Shown: in pieces, positions 45,028 to 54,571 of the stretch
How positions within the stretch are numbered: the first letter of the stretch is position 1
Layout of the letters: the number at the start of each line of letters is the position of its first letter
NCBI RefSeq assembly: GCF_013393365.1
Contig: NZ_AP022321.1
Location: forward strand, 1,150,001 to 1,214,000
Length of the DNA: 64,000 nucleotides
Direction of reading: 5' to 3'
From: Veillonella nakazawae
GTDB taxonomy: Bacteria > Bacillota > Negativicutes > Veillonellales > Veillonellaceae
Position numbers and translations under genes: made by a program
The notes under the pieces: generated by a model
What the model was told of the DNA's origin: nothing
The model's input: only the letters and a program-made list of their open reading frames with translations
Databases searched by the model: none

Positions 45028-45953
45028 TATAAAATCTCCTTTAACAGTCTATCTGCATTTTTCCAGAATAATTTTTCACATTGTTCCACAGATAAACCAG
45101 CTTCTTTAAATGCATCGTATAATCGATACATTTCAGAAGTGTCTTTAATTTCTGTATCCGGCTTAATACCATCAAAATCGGTTCCTAATGCCACTACATC
45201 CTCCCCGCCTTTATTGATGAGATATAAGCCATGCTTTACGATATCTTCAATTCGACTTATCGGTGATGTGCCTAAAAAAGATTGGGCAAAGTTAAGGCCT
45301 ATAACACCACCCTTATTAGCAATAAGCTTAATCAAATTATCTGGTAGATTTCTAGTATGGGCTGTAACTTCACGTGCATTGGAGTGTGATGCTACAAATG
45401 GTACATCCAAAATATCTCCTAATTGCTCAGTACCAGCATCATTTAGATGGGAACAATCGACGATTATCCCTAAATCTTGCATAGCCTCTACAAATTCAAC
45501 GCCTTTCGGTGTTAATTTTTTATGCTGCTCACCACAATGTGGCTCACCCAGTCCATTTGGATAATTCCAGGTAAGCGTAATAAGTCGAACTCCATCTTGA
45601 TAAGCTTGTTTAAGTTTATCTAAGTCACCACCTAGTACGCCGCCCTCTTCAATAGACATGAGAGCTCCAATCTTGCCAGTCTCATATACAGACTCTACAT
45701 CTTGATAAGAGAGCACATGTTGTATGTGCTCTCCATAGTGATGAATTTGTGATGTACATAAATTACGCATCGCTTCATAACGACCATAAGGGTCATTTGT
45801 ATTACCAAGATTGATAAATAATGCAAAATCCTGCACCTTGCTGTGAGCCTTTTGTAATTTTTCTATATCGATTTTCCAAGTATTACGATACAAATCTCCA
45901 TTACTAGGATAATCTATTAACTTCATAATCGTATCGCAGTGTAAATCTATCAT
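45027..45953 (-). CDS. Membrane (renal)-type dipeptidase, M19 family
   Basis: 308 residues. Zinc site begins DLHCDT (3-8), with MSIEEGGVLGG (bridging glutamate), DCSHLNDAG and ASHSNAREV (histidines) and GTDFDGI. The M19 family hydrolyses dipeptides, often with D-residues. There is no signal peptide, so it is cytoplasmic here. Located between nrdR and gmhA, 25 bp after nrdR. Substrate unknown. Confidence 0.9.
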   Translation of the reverse strand: MIDLHCDTIMKLIDYPSNGDLYRNTWKIDIEKLQKAHSKVQDFALFINLGNTNDPYGRYEAMRNLCTSQIHHYGEHIQHVLSYQDVESVYETGKIGALMSIEEGGVLGGDLDKLKQAYQDGVRLITLTWNYPNGLGEPHCGEQHKKLTPKGVEFVEAMQDLGIIVDCSHLNDAGTEQLGDILDVPFVASHSNAREVTAHTRNLPDNLIKLIANKGGVIGLNFAQSFLGTSPISRIEDIVKHGLYLINKGGEDVVALGTDFDGIKPDTEIKDTSEMYRLYDAFKEAGLSVEQCEKLFWKNADRLLKEIL

Positions 45954-45978
45954 AAAGCCTCACATATACTATTAGTAA

Positions 45979-46455
45979 TTAACTACGTTTTGGTTTTTTA
46001 GCATCTAGTTTTTTTAATGCTTTCAGTTCTTCCATAAAGCTATCAATATTATCAAACTTACGATATACGCTAGCAAAGCGAACGTATGCAACTTGGTCGA
46101 TATCTTTTAATTGTTGCAATACAAGTTCACCTATACGATCAGTAGTTACTTCTTGGTTGATTTCATTACGAATATCGCGCTCTACATCATTCACTACTTG
46201 TTCCATCACAGACATAGGCACTGTACGTTTATCACAAGAACGCAATAAACCATTTAATAATTTACCGCGATCAAATAATTCACGACGTCCGTTTTTCTTT
46301 AATACCATAAGTGGTACTTCTTCTATAATTTCATAGGTAGTAAAGCGACGGCCACAATTGATACATTCGCGGCGACGGCGAATACTATTACCTTCATCAG
46401 TCGTTCTAGAGTCTGTTACCTTCGTGTCTGTGTGTTGGCAATAAGGACATCTCAT
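45979..46455 (-). CDS. nrdR: Transcriptional repressor NrdR
   Basis: 158 residues. N-terminal zinc ribbon (CPYCQ ... CINCGRRF) and an ATP-cone domain (PLMVLKKNGRRELFDRGKLLNGLLRSC). NrdR senses nucleotides through the ATP cone and represses ribonucleotide reductase genes. No nrd gene or obvious NrdR box pair is seen in the window. First gene of the group leading into the LPS operon. Confidence 0.95.
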   Translation of the reverse strand: MRCPYCQHTDTKVTDSRTTDEGNSIRRRRECINCGRRFTTYEIIEEVPLMVLKKNGRRELFDRGKLLNGLLRSCDKRTVPMSVMEQVVNDVERDIRNEINQEVTTDRIGELVLQQLKDIDQVAYVRFASVYRKFDNIDSFMEELKALKKLDAKKPKRS

Positions 46456-46550
46456 CTGTTACTACTCCTTTTTTAATAATCACTCTAAAATAGTGCATAA
46501 TACGCCCATTTTCTCTACTATATATAGTACCATGAAAGCCTTTAAAATAC

Positions 46551-46582
46551 AAAGAATCCCTAGGATTTCCTAGGGATTCTTC
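46551..46582 (-). terminator. Terminator of the pyruvate carboxylase gene
   Basis: AGAATCCCTAGGA and TCCTAGGGATTCT (about 46552-46579) form a near-perfect stem; on the minus strand it is followed by TTTGTATTTT. Confidence 0.75.
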
Positions 46583-46653
46583 CATTATTCTAGAGCATTT
46601 TATGTTATGAAATACTTTAGAAATAATATTTTTAATTTTATCTACTATTCTAA

Positions 46654-49600
46654 CTATCGTTTAGGAGCATCTTCAACGCGAAGCAAGCAGTCGCCAGATT
46701 CGATGCGGCTACCTTCACGAACTAAGATTTCTTCTACGATACCATCGATAGGAGCAGTAATTGTAGTTTCCATCTTCATCGCTTCTGTAACGATCAATGG
46801 CTCACCTTTAGCTACAGATTGACCATTTTTAACGAGAATCTTAACAACGGAACCAGACAATGTAGCACCAATTTCACCAGGGTTAGATTCATCCGCTTTA
46901 CGACGAACAACGCCAGTAGTCTTAGCATGTTTATCATGAACTTTAATACCACGAGGTTGACCATTGAACTCGAACAATACGATACGGTTACCATCTTCAT
47001 CTGGTTCAGATAAGCCGTTCATTTTGATGATAAGTGTTTTACCTTTTTCGATAGTTACTTGAATTTCTTCGCCCCGTTTCATACCGAAGAAGAATGTTGG
47101 AGTATCAAGTACAGATACATTACCAAAGTCTTTTTTAAATTTATTGTAATCTTGGTAAACCTTAGGGTACAAGCAGTATGCACTGATATCTTCATCAGTT
47201 GTTTGAGCACCCATTTCACTCAATTCATTGCGAACATGTTCAAAGTCTGTTGGAGGCAATACTGCACCTGGACGAACTGTGATTGGTTTTGCACCTTTCA
47301 AGATAATTTTTTGTAACTCTTCAGGGAAACCTTGGTATGGAGTGCCAAGACGACCTTCAAAGAATTCAACTACGGATTGAGGGAAGTCTAATACATCGCC
47401 TTTTTCGTAAATATCTTTTTCAGTCAAGTTATTTTGTACCATGTACAATGTCATATCACCTACAACTTTAGAGGATGGCGTTACTTTGATGATATCACCA
47501 AACATCATGTTTACTTGGTGGTACATTTTCTTAATATCAGCCCAACGATCACCAAGGCCTACCATCTTAGCTTGTTGTTGCAAGTTGGAATATTGACCAC
47601 CTGGCATTTCATGTTGATATACTTCAGTGTTAGGATATGCTTCTGCTTTATCTACGCCTTTGTAGTAAGGACGAATGCTGCCAAAGTAATGCGACATTTC
47701 TTCCATGTAATCAATGTTCATTTCAGGTTGACGGTCATGTCCACTCAATGCATAGTACATGGAGTTCATGCTAGGTTGAGATGTACCATTAGCAAATGCA
47801 GAGTATGCTAAGTCGATAACGTCTACACCAGCATCTACAGCGCGACCATAGGAATAGATAGCATTGCCAGAACCTTCATGTGTATGTAAATGAATCGGTA
47901 CAGTAACAGCATCTTTTAAGGCAGATACAAGATTATAAGCAGCTTGAGGTTTCAATAAACCAGCCATATCTTTGATAGCAATAATATTAGCACCCGCTTT
48001 TTCAAGCTCTTTAGCCATATTTACATAGTAGTCTAAATTGTATTTAGGACGGTTGCTATCAAGAATATCTCCTGTATAGCACAATGCTACTTCAGCAATT
48101 TTGTTTTGTGCACGAACTTCATCAATAGCTACATGCATATTATCAAGGCTATTTAAGCTATCGAATACACGGAATACATCAATACCATTAGCAGCAGCAC
48201 GTTGGATAAATTGACGAACTACATTATCTGGATAAGATGTGTAACCTACAGCATTAGCGCCACGAATAAGCATTTGAAGTAATGTATTAGGCACTTCGCG
48301 ACGGAACATACGTAAGCGTTCCCATGGATCTTCATGTAAGAAACGATAGGATACGTCGAATGTAGCACCGCCCCAACATTCCAAGGAGAATAAGTTAGGA
48401 ACACCTTTTGCAGCACGACCAGCTACGCGTGCCATATCAATGGTACGTAAACGTGTAGCAAATAAGGATTGGTGAGCATCACGCCATGTTGTATCTGTAA
48501 AGAATACTTGTTTTTGATCAGATAACCATTTACTGAAGCCTTCTGGTCCTAATTCATCAAATTTTTGTTTTGTACCAGCTGCTGGAGATACATCTAAATC
48601 AGATGGCATTTGAATTGGTTCAAAATCAGGTACCACTTGAGGACCTGCACCAGAGTAGCCATTAATTGTTACGTCAGCAATGTAACGTAATAATTTAGTA
48701 CCACGATCGCGGTCTGGTTTTAATTCAAACAATTCTGGATGGTCTTCAATGAAGTTAACAGTGTAGTTACCGCTTTGGAATTCAGGATTTTCAAGAACGT
48801 TAATCAAGAAGTGAATATTAGTTTTAACGCCACGAATACGGAATTCTTTTAAACAACGAAGCATTTTACGAATAGTTTCTTCGTTGTTAGGACCGAATGC
48901 AGTCGCTTTTACAAGCAAGGAATCATAGTAAGGTGTTACTACGGCACCTGTGAAAGCATTACCAGAGTCTAAGCGGATACCAAAGCCACCGGAGCTACGA
49001 TATGCCAAGATTTTACCTGTATCAGGCATGAAGTTATTTTTAGGGTCTTCTGTAGTGATACGACATTGGATTGCAGTACCTTTACAAGGAACTTCATCTT
49101 GTGCTGGAATACCTACTTCTGGGCTATGTAAGTCATAACCTTCAGCAATACGGATTTGAGAATGAACGATATCAATATCTGTAATCATTTCTGTTACAGT
49201 ATGTTCTACTTGGATACGAGGGTTAACTTCGATGAAATAGAAGGAGCCATCAGCAGTTACCAAGAATTCTACAGTACCCGCATTAACGTAGCCAACATTT
49301 TTCATGATTTTTACAGCTGCATCACATACGGCTTTACGAGTTTCCAATGGCAATGCAAAAGCTGGAGCCATTTCAACAACCTTTTGGTGACGACGTTGTA
49401 CAGAGCAATCACGTTCATGTAAATGAACTACATTACCATGTTCATCACCTAAGATTTGTACTTCAATATGTTTAGGTTCAACAATAAGTTTTTCTACATA
49501 TACATCATCATCGCCAAAGGCAGCTTTCGCTTCAGATTTAGCACGATCATATGCATCACGAAGATCTTCTTTACGATGAACCTCACGCATACCACGGCCG

Positions 49601-50100
49601 CCGCCGCCATTTACGGCTTTGATCATCAATGGGAAACCATGAGTATTTGCAAATTCTTCTAATTGTTCAAAATCACGCAATGCCCCATCAGAACCTGGAA
49701 TCATTGGGATATCTGCCAATTTAGCTTGTGCACGAGCATTAACCTTATCGCCGAACATATTTAAATGTTCTACATGAGGTCCGATAAAGATGATACCTTC
49801 TTCACCGCAACGACGAGCGAACTCTTCGTTTTCAGACAAGAAACCATAACCTGGATGGATAGCATCAATATCATGTTCTTTTGCAATACGGATAATATCT
49901 TCAATATCAAGATATGCTTCAACAGGTTTTTTACCTTCCCCTACGAGATAGGCTTCGTCAGCTTGGTTACGGTGCAAGGATAATGTATCCTCTTTGGAGT
50001 AAATGGCTACAGTTTTAATGCCCATTTCATTACATGCACGGAACACGCGGATTGCGATCTCACCACGGTTGGCAACCAATACGGATTTAATTTTTCTCAT
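46654..50100 (-). CDS. pyc: Pyruvate carboxylase
   Basis: 1148 residues from the ATG at 50100 (MRKIKSVLV), which follows AGGAGG. Domains in order: biotin carboxylase (about 1-450; KAVNGGGGRGMR, IEVNPRIQVEHTVTE), carboxyltransferase (about 530-800; FTDTTWRDAHQSLFATRLRT), central allosteric/tetramerisation region, and a C-terminal biotinyl domain with EAMKMETTI. It carboxylates pyruvate to oxaloacetate, which in lactate-fermenting Negativicutes feeds the reductive branch to propionate. Single-gene transcript with its own terminator. Firm. Confidence 0.97.
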   Translation of the reverse strand: MRKIKSVLVANRGEIAIRVFRACNEMGIKTVAIYSKEDTLSLHRNQADEAYLVGEGKKPVEAYLDIEDIIRIAKEHDIDAIHPGYGFLSENEEFARRCGEEGIIFIGPHVEHLNMFGDKVNARAQAKLADIPMIPGSDGALRDFEQLEEFANTHGFPLMIKAVNGGGGRGMREVHRKEDLRDAYDRAKSEAKAAFGDDDVYVEKLIVEPKHIEVQILGDEHGNVVHLHERDCSVQRRHQKVVEMAPAFALPLETRKAVCDAAVKIMKNVGYVNAGTVEFLVTADGSFYFIEVNPRIQVEHTVTEMITDIDIVHSQIRIAEGYDLHSPEVGIPAQDEVPCKGTAIQCRITTEDPKNNFMPDTGKILAYRSSGGFGIRLDSGNAFTGAVVTPYYDSLLVKATAFGPNNEETIRKMLRCLKEFRIRGVKTNIHFLINVLENPEFQSGNYTVNFIEDHPELFELKPDRDRGTKLLRYIADVTINGYSGAGPQVVPDFEPIQMPSDLDVSPAAGTKQKFDELGPEGFSKWLSDQKQVFFTDTTWRDAHQSLFATRLRTIDMARVAGRAAKGVPNLFSLECWGGATFDVSYRFLHEDPWERLRMFRREVPNTLLQMLIRGANAVGYTSYPDNVVRQFIQRAAANGIDVFRVFDSLNSLDNMHVAIDEVRAQNKIAEVALCYTGDILDSNRPKYNLDYYVNMAKELEKAGANIIAIKDMAGLLKPQAAYNLVSALKDAVTVPIHLHTHEGSGNAIYSYGRAVDAGVDVIDLAYSAFANGTSQPSMNSMYYALSGHDRQPEMNIDYMEEMSHYFGSIRPYYKGVDKAEAYPNTEVYQHEMPGGQYSNLQQQAKMVGLGDRWADIKKMYHQVNMMFGDIIKVTPSSKVVGDMTLYMVQNNLTEKDIYEKGDVLDFPQSVVEFFEGRLGTPYQGFPEELQKIILKGAKPITVRPGAVLPPTDFEHVRNELSEMGAQTTDEDISAYCLYPKVYQDYNKFKKDFGNVSVLDTPTFFFGMKRGEEIQVTIEKGKTLIIKMNGLSEPDEDGNRIVLFEFNGQPRGIKVHDKHAKTTGVVRRKADESNPGEIGATLSGSVVKILVKNGQSVAKGEPLIVTEAMKMETTITAPIDGIVEEILVREGSRIESGDCLLRVEDAPKR

Positions 50101-50385
50101 GTATTGCCTCCTACTAGCTTCCACTAATGTGAACTATCAGCTTTCATTTTTATTAATATATGAATATTTCCTATACTTATAGTCAAAATAATATATTTGG
50201 ATAGCTCATCATTTTTTATGATGAGCATTATATTCATAATTACATATCACTATTATACAATATTTTCCACATATTTAAAGGATTATATTAATTACGAAAT
50301 CATAAAATACATTAGTTGCTGTACATGACAAAAACTCATATGTCTTTTATCGATGTACATCGAACTAGTTCTATATACTATATAA

Positions 50386-51732
50386 TTAATCACCTAAGAA
50401 ATGATCCATTAATCGGTTGAGTTGTTCTTGGTCATTGGCCCCCATTAACTCACGTGCAGAATGCATCGCTAATAACGGTAAGCCCACATCCATTGTTCTC
50501 ATCGGTAACATAGCAGATGAAATAGACCCAACTGTAGATCCACCAGGTATATCAGAACGATTTACATAAATTTGATACTCTGCACCTGCTTCTTCACAAA
50601 GTCCCTTAACTATAGCAATTGCTCGTGCATCGCCAGCATAGGATTGACTACATGCTATTTTAAGAGCCACCCCTTTATTAAGGGTAGGAATATTAGTGAT
50701 ATCATTTTTCTCAGGATAATTTGGATGCAAACCATGTGCTACATCGGAGGAAATCATAAATCCTTTTGAAATGAAACTATCCATCTCTTGATTAGAATAT
50801 CCTAATGCATCATATACTCGTTTAATAAGATTTGGTAAAAGCATCCCTGCTCCGCCCTGTTTAGTACGACTCCCTACCTCTTCATTATCAAAGAGAATAG
50901 CACAACGTACACCATCAGCATTAGCCTTACGAGCCTGAATAATCCCTGATAGTACACCAAAGCAAGATGTTAAATTATCTAGACGAGGCGCACTAATAAA
51001 ATCGCCTTCAGTCCCTAATACACAGCCTTGTTCTGTTGGGTATAATGTCATTTCATAAGATAAAATTTCAGATGGATCACAGTTGACTTCATCAGCCAAG
51101 AACGTAGTCCACGCATCGTATTGAATATCAGATTCTGGGAATAAGCTTGGATTGTTCCGATCATTTAAAGATTTACTAGAATTCTCCTTTTCCTTACGAT
51201 CCATCATCAATATAGGAAGCATTTCCTTTTGACGATTTAATTTAACACCATCATTAACGGAACGATTCATATGTATAGCTAAGTTTGGAACGATTGCGAT
51301 AGGACGTTTTGTATCAACCAATACAGAGTCTACATCAAAAGCATTATCACCTTTTAATACCACAGTACCCGCAGCCCCTAAAGGACGATCAAGCCATGTA
51401 TTTTCAATGAGGCCACCGTACATTTCCACATTTAACTTGGTATAACCTTTTACTGATGTAATAGGATTTGGTTTAACCCGAATTGCAGGAAAATCCGTAT
51501 GTGCGGAGGCAATACGTAATGTGTGTTCTGGTTTCTTTCCTATATGAAAGGCAAACAAAGTAGTACCAAACACATTAACTACATAAGAACCAGAGTCTAA
51601 TTGCCACTCATCATCTAAATTAAGTTCTGTGAAACCTGAATCCAATAACATTTGTAAACTTGTATCTACTGTATGATACGGAGATGTACATGCACCAATA
51701 TATTTCAATAACTGTTCATTATCAAATTTCAT
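50386..51732 (-). CDS. M18 family metalloaminopeptidase (second of two)
   Basis: 448 residues, aspartyl-aminopeptidase-like (ApeB) subgroup. Metal and catalytic blocks: ASAHTDFPAIRVKPN, ILFDNEEVGSRTKQG, DVAHGLHPNYPEK and LLAMHSARELMG. Different enough from the one at 36825-38216 to be an old paralogue. It removes acidic or other N-terminal residues from peptides. Preceded by AGGAGG. Confidence 0.92.
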   Translation of the reverse strand: MKFDNEQLLKYIGACTSPYHTVDTSLQMLLDSGFTELNLDDEWQLDSGSYVVNVFGTTLFAFHIGKKPEHTLRIASAHTDFPAIRVKPNPITSVKGYTKLNVEMYGGLIENTWLDRPLGAAGTVVLKGDNAFDVDSVLVDTKRPIAIVPNLAIHMNRSVNDGVKLNRQKEMLPILMMDRKEKENSSKSLNDRNNPSLFPESDIQYDAWTTFLADEVNCDPSEILSYEMTLYPTEQGCVLGTEGDFISAPRLDNLTSCFGVLSGIIQARKANADGVRCAILFDNEEVGSRTKQGGAGMLLPNLIKRVYDALGYSNQEMDSFISKGFMISSDVAHGLHPNYPEKNDITNIPTLNKGVALKIACSQSYAGDARAIAIVKGLCEEAGAEYQIYVNRSDIPGGSTVGSISSAMLPMRTMDVGLPLLAMHSARELMGANDQEQLNRLMDHFLGD

Positions 51733-51848
51733 AGATTCCTCCTATGTAAAATAATGATGCTATTCGTATATAAACAATGAATAGTTCATTTGCGTATAAT
51801 TTTACAACATATACATTAATAATATATTAACTGCTCTTATTTTATCAC

Positions 51849-51878
51849 AAAAAAGCCGCCCCAAAGGGGACGGCTTTT
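51849..51878 (-). terminator. Terminator of the DASS transporter gene
   Basis: AAAGCCGCCCC and GGGGACGGCTTT pair (about 51852-51876); the minus strand continues with seven T. Confidence 0.85.
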
Positions 51879-51966
51879 CGTATGTTTTGTAACCACACTA
51901 TAATCAAACTATGACATATATAGTTTTTAATGTATTACAAGTATATAAAATTCTGGATATCTGGTC

Positions 51967-53367
51967 TTACCACATACCGATTGCTTTCATCCATATGGAA
52001 CCAAGGCCCATAAAGATAATTAAGTTGATTACGGATGCGAAGAAACCTAGTTTCCACCATGTATTTTGAGGAACATAACCAGTATTGAAGATTACAGGAG
52101 ATGGACCTGCAGCATAGTGAGTCAAAGACATACACAAGTTAGATGTGAATGCAATCATCAACAATGTCAACATTGGTGGTGCACCTGCAGAGATAGCAAT
52201 TGCAGAGAATGCTACGAACATTGCAGAAATATGTGCAGTTAAAGATGCGAATACATAGTGGGAATATGTATTAATAAGTACAGCTATAACGAAGGCAATA
52301 ATCCAAGATCCTTCTGGAATATAACCGCCTACAAGTACTGTTGCCCATTTGATGAAGCCCAATTTGGACAAGAAACCGGCAAAGCCCATTAATGTACCCA
52401 TCCAAACTAATGTATCCCAAGCACCTTTTTCACTTTTAACATCGTCCCATACAAGAACACTTGTAGCAAGCAAAATAGAAATACCTAAGAATGCAACAGT
52501 TGTAGCATCAATTTTAGTAAATTGAGAAGTAGCCCATAAAACTAAAGCCAAAACAAATACGCCTAGCATAACCCATTCTTGGAAGGACATTTTACCAAGG
52601 CCTTTTAACTCTTCTTTAATCATTTGTTGTGCTTCGCGAGCATCTGTGATTTCAGGTGGATATACTTTGTAAATGAAGTACGGCATAATAAGCAATGCAA
52701 TGATACCAGGCACGATGGCAGCCATAGCCCAATCACCCCATGTGATACCGATACCAAAGGATTGAAGTGCTAAAGCAGCAACCAAGGTATTACCAGCCAT
52801 GGATGTTTGGAACATAGCAGATGTAATTGTATTAACTTGATAAATAGATTGCATCAAGAAGGAACCAATTTTACGAGGACCATCTTGAGGTTCAGAACCG
52901 AACGCTTTTGCCAAGCTTGTAGTAATTGGCATGATAACACCACCTACACGAGCTGTATTAGATGGAGTTGCTGGAGCCAAAATTAAATCAGATAATGCTA
53001 ATGCATAAGCCAAACGTAAGGAGCTACTACCAAAAGCAGCAATCAAATTATAAGCAATACGTTTCCCCAAACCAGTTTTAATAAAGCCACGAGAGAATAA
53101 GAACGCACCTACGATTAACCAAATAGCAGAGTTAGCAAAACCAGAGATAGCTTCGCCGATTTTCAAAGTACCAGTCAAAGCCGCCACAGTAATTACAATG
53201 ATAGATACGCCACCAATCGGTAATGGCTGAGTAATAAAGCCTACGATAGTAGCAACAAAGATGGCGAATAAATGCCAAGATTGAGGTGTTAAACCCTCAG
53301 GCGTTGGAATAAACCATAGGCCTATACCAAAGACCGCTGGAATAATCCAATTTAACAGTTTTTTCAT
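51967..53367 (-). CDS. DASS/SLC13-family carboxylate:sodium symporter or antiporter
   Basis: 466 residues from the ATG at 53367 (MKKLLNWII), set by AGGAGG upstream. About 11-12 membrane segments. The two SNT-like substrate motifs of the family are visible, the first as APATPSNTARVGG, the second near MSLTHYAAGPSPV. Closest in type to CitT/2-oxoglutarate-malate translocators (FITQPLPIGGVSIIVITVAALTG). It probably moves C4-dicarboxylates, citrate or tartrate, consistent with the succinate/propionate metabolism expected for this organism. The exact substrate and coupling are not readable. Confidence 0.88.
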   Translation of the reverse strand: MKKLLNWIIPAVFGIGLWFIPTPEGLTPQSWHLFAIFVATIVGFITQPLPIGGVSIIVITVAALTGTLKIGEAISGFANSAIWLIVGAFLFSRGFIKTGLGKRIAYNLIAAFGSSSLRLAYALALSDLILAPATPSNTARVGGVIMPITTSLAKAFGSEPQDGPRKIGSFLMQSIYQVNTITSAMFQTSMAGNTLVAALALQSFGIGITWGDWAMAAIVPGIIALLIMPYFIYKVYPPEITDAREAQQMIKEELKGLGKMSFQEWVMLGVFVLALVLWATSQFTKIDATTVAFLGISILLATSVLVWDDVKSEKGAWDTLVWMGTLMGFAGFLSKLGFIKWATVLVGGYIPEGSWIIAFVIAVLINTYSHYVFASLTAHISAMFVAFSAIAISAGAPPMLTLLMIAFTSNLCMSLTHYAAGPSPVIFNTGYVPQNTWWKLGFFASVINLIIFMGLGSIWMKAIGMW

Positions 53368-53564
53368 ACACATACCTCCTACATAGGAAAAAACTAAAAT
53401 ATATAACTGCTGAAATACCAAGGCATCGCAAGGTGACTATAAAACACACACTAAGCCCCCTATCCTACGGTGTCTTCAGTATATATCAGTAGTATTTGAA
53501 ATTAGAAATATATTTATATCTTCTTATGATAAATATATTATATTACAACATAAAAAGAAATGAG

Positions 53565-53602
53565 AAAAAGCTGTGCATCACTAGGTATGCACAGCTTTCA
53601 TT
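53565..53602. terminator. Terminator downstream of the Mrp-like gene
   Basis: AAAGCTGTGCAT and ATGCACAGCTTT (about 53568-53597) form a stem; the minus-strand continuation is TTTTCTCATTTCTTTTT. It ends the Mrp-like gene on the minus strand. Confidence 0.8.
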
Positions 53603-53614
53603 AACATATAAATC

Positions 53615-54448
53615 CTATTCTGGTAAAGATACGTTTTCTAAATTTGTTTTCTCAATAGCTTCAATATCACCTTTATCGCAAAGATTTGCAATAGTTGGAT
53701 CAATTGGCAAACGATTCAACAATAATAGACCGTATTTTTGAAGGATTTCTTCAATGTGGCTTTCACCAAAGATTTGGTAATCCTTACCGTTATCTGGGCA
53801 ATGGAAGTAAGAGTAGTTTTCCACTACACCAATAATAGGCACTTGCATTAAATCAGCCATTTTTACTGCTTTTTCAACAATCATGGATACCAAGTCTTGA
53901 GGAGATGTAACAATGATGATACCATCCAATTTCAAGGATTGGTAAACTGTAATCGCTACGTCACCTGTTCCTGGTGGCATATCAACGAATAAATAATCGA
54001 TGTCTTTCCAAATAACATCTGTATAGAATTGTTTTACAACATTGCCTAAAATAGGACCACGCCATAAAACTGGATCTGTATCGTTTTCTAAAAGAAGGTT
54101 AACAGACATAACGTCAATACCACCTTTGGATTTTACAGGATACATACCAATTTCGTCAGCATATGCTTTTTCCTTGATGCCAAACATTTTAGGAATGGAA
54201 GGACCTGTAATATCCGCATCGAGGATACCTACTTTGTAACCTTTACGCGCCATAGTAATAGCCATTAAGCTTGTAACGGAGGATTTACCTACGCCACCTT
54301 TACCAGATACTACGCCGATTACATGTTTAACAGAACTAAGCTCGTGTAATGGAGCTGTAAGATCTTGAGGTTGTTGAGGAGCGCCGCCACCGCAACCAGA
54401 GGATTGAGATGGGCATCCGCCACAATCACTGCTGCTACCGCAACCCAT
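53615..54448 (-). CDS. Mrp/NBP35-family ATP-binding Fe-S carrier protein
   Basis: 277 residues from the ATG at 54448 (MGCGSSSDC), chosen by the upstream AGGTG. A cysteine-rich N-terminus (CGSSSDCGGCPSQSSGC, residues 3-19) precedes the deviant Walker A GVVSGKGGVGKSS and DADITGPSIPKMFG. Such proteins carry Fe-S clusters to client enzymes. The C-terminal CxxC that normally holds the bridging cluster is altered: it reads YFHCPDNGKDY, with only the first cysteine. Monocistronic. Confidence 0.9.
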   Translation of the reverse strand: MGCGSSSDCGGCPSQSSGCGGGAPQQPQDLTAPLHELSSVKHVIGVVSGKGGVGKSSVTSLMAITMARKGYKVGILDADITGPSIPKMFGIKEKAYADEIGMYPVKSKGGIDVMSVNLLLENDTDPVLWRGPILGNVVKQFYTDVIWKDIDYLFVDMPPGTGDVAITVYQSLKLDGIIIVTSPQDLVSMIVEKAVKMADLMQVPIIGVVENYSYFHCPDNGKDYQIFGESHIEEILQKYGLLLLNRLPIDPTIANLCDKGDIEAIEKTNLENVSLPE

Positions 54449-54571
54449 AGTAAACACCTACTTTCTTTGAGGAACTACCTCACATCTATATGTAAAACCT
54501 TTTGTTTATATGGTAAATACAATGTATCTACTGTTACATTGTATCATGTCATATCAAACTTTATCAATATA

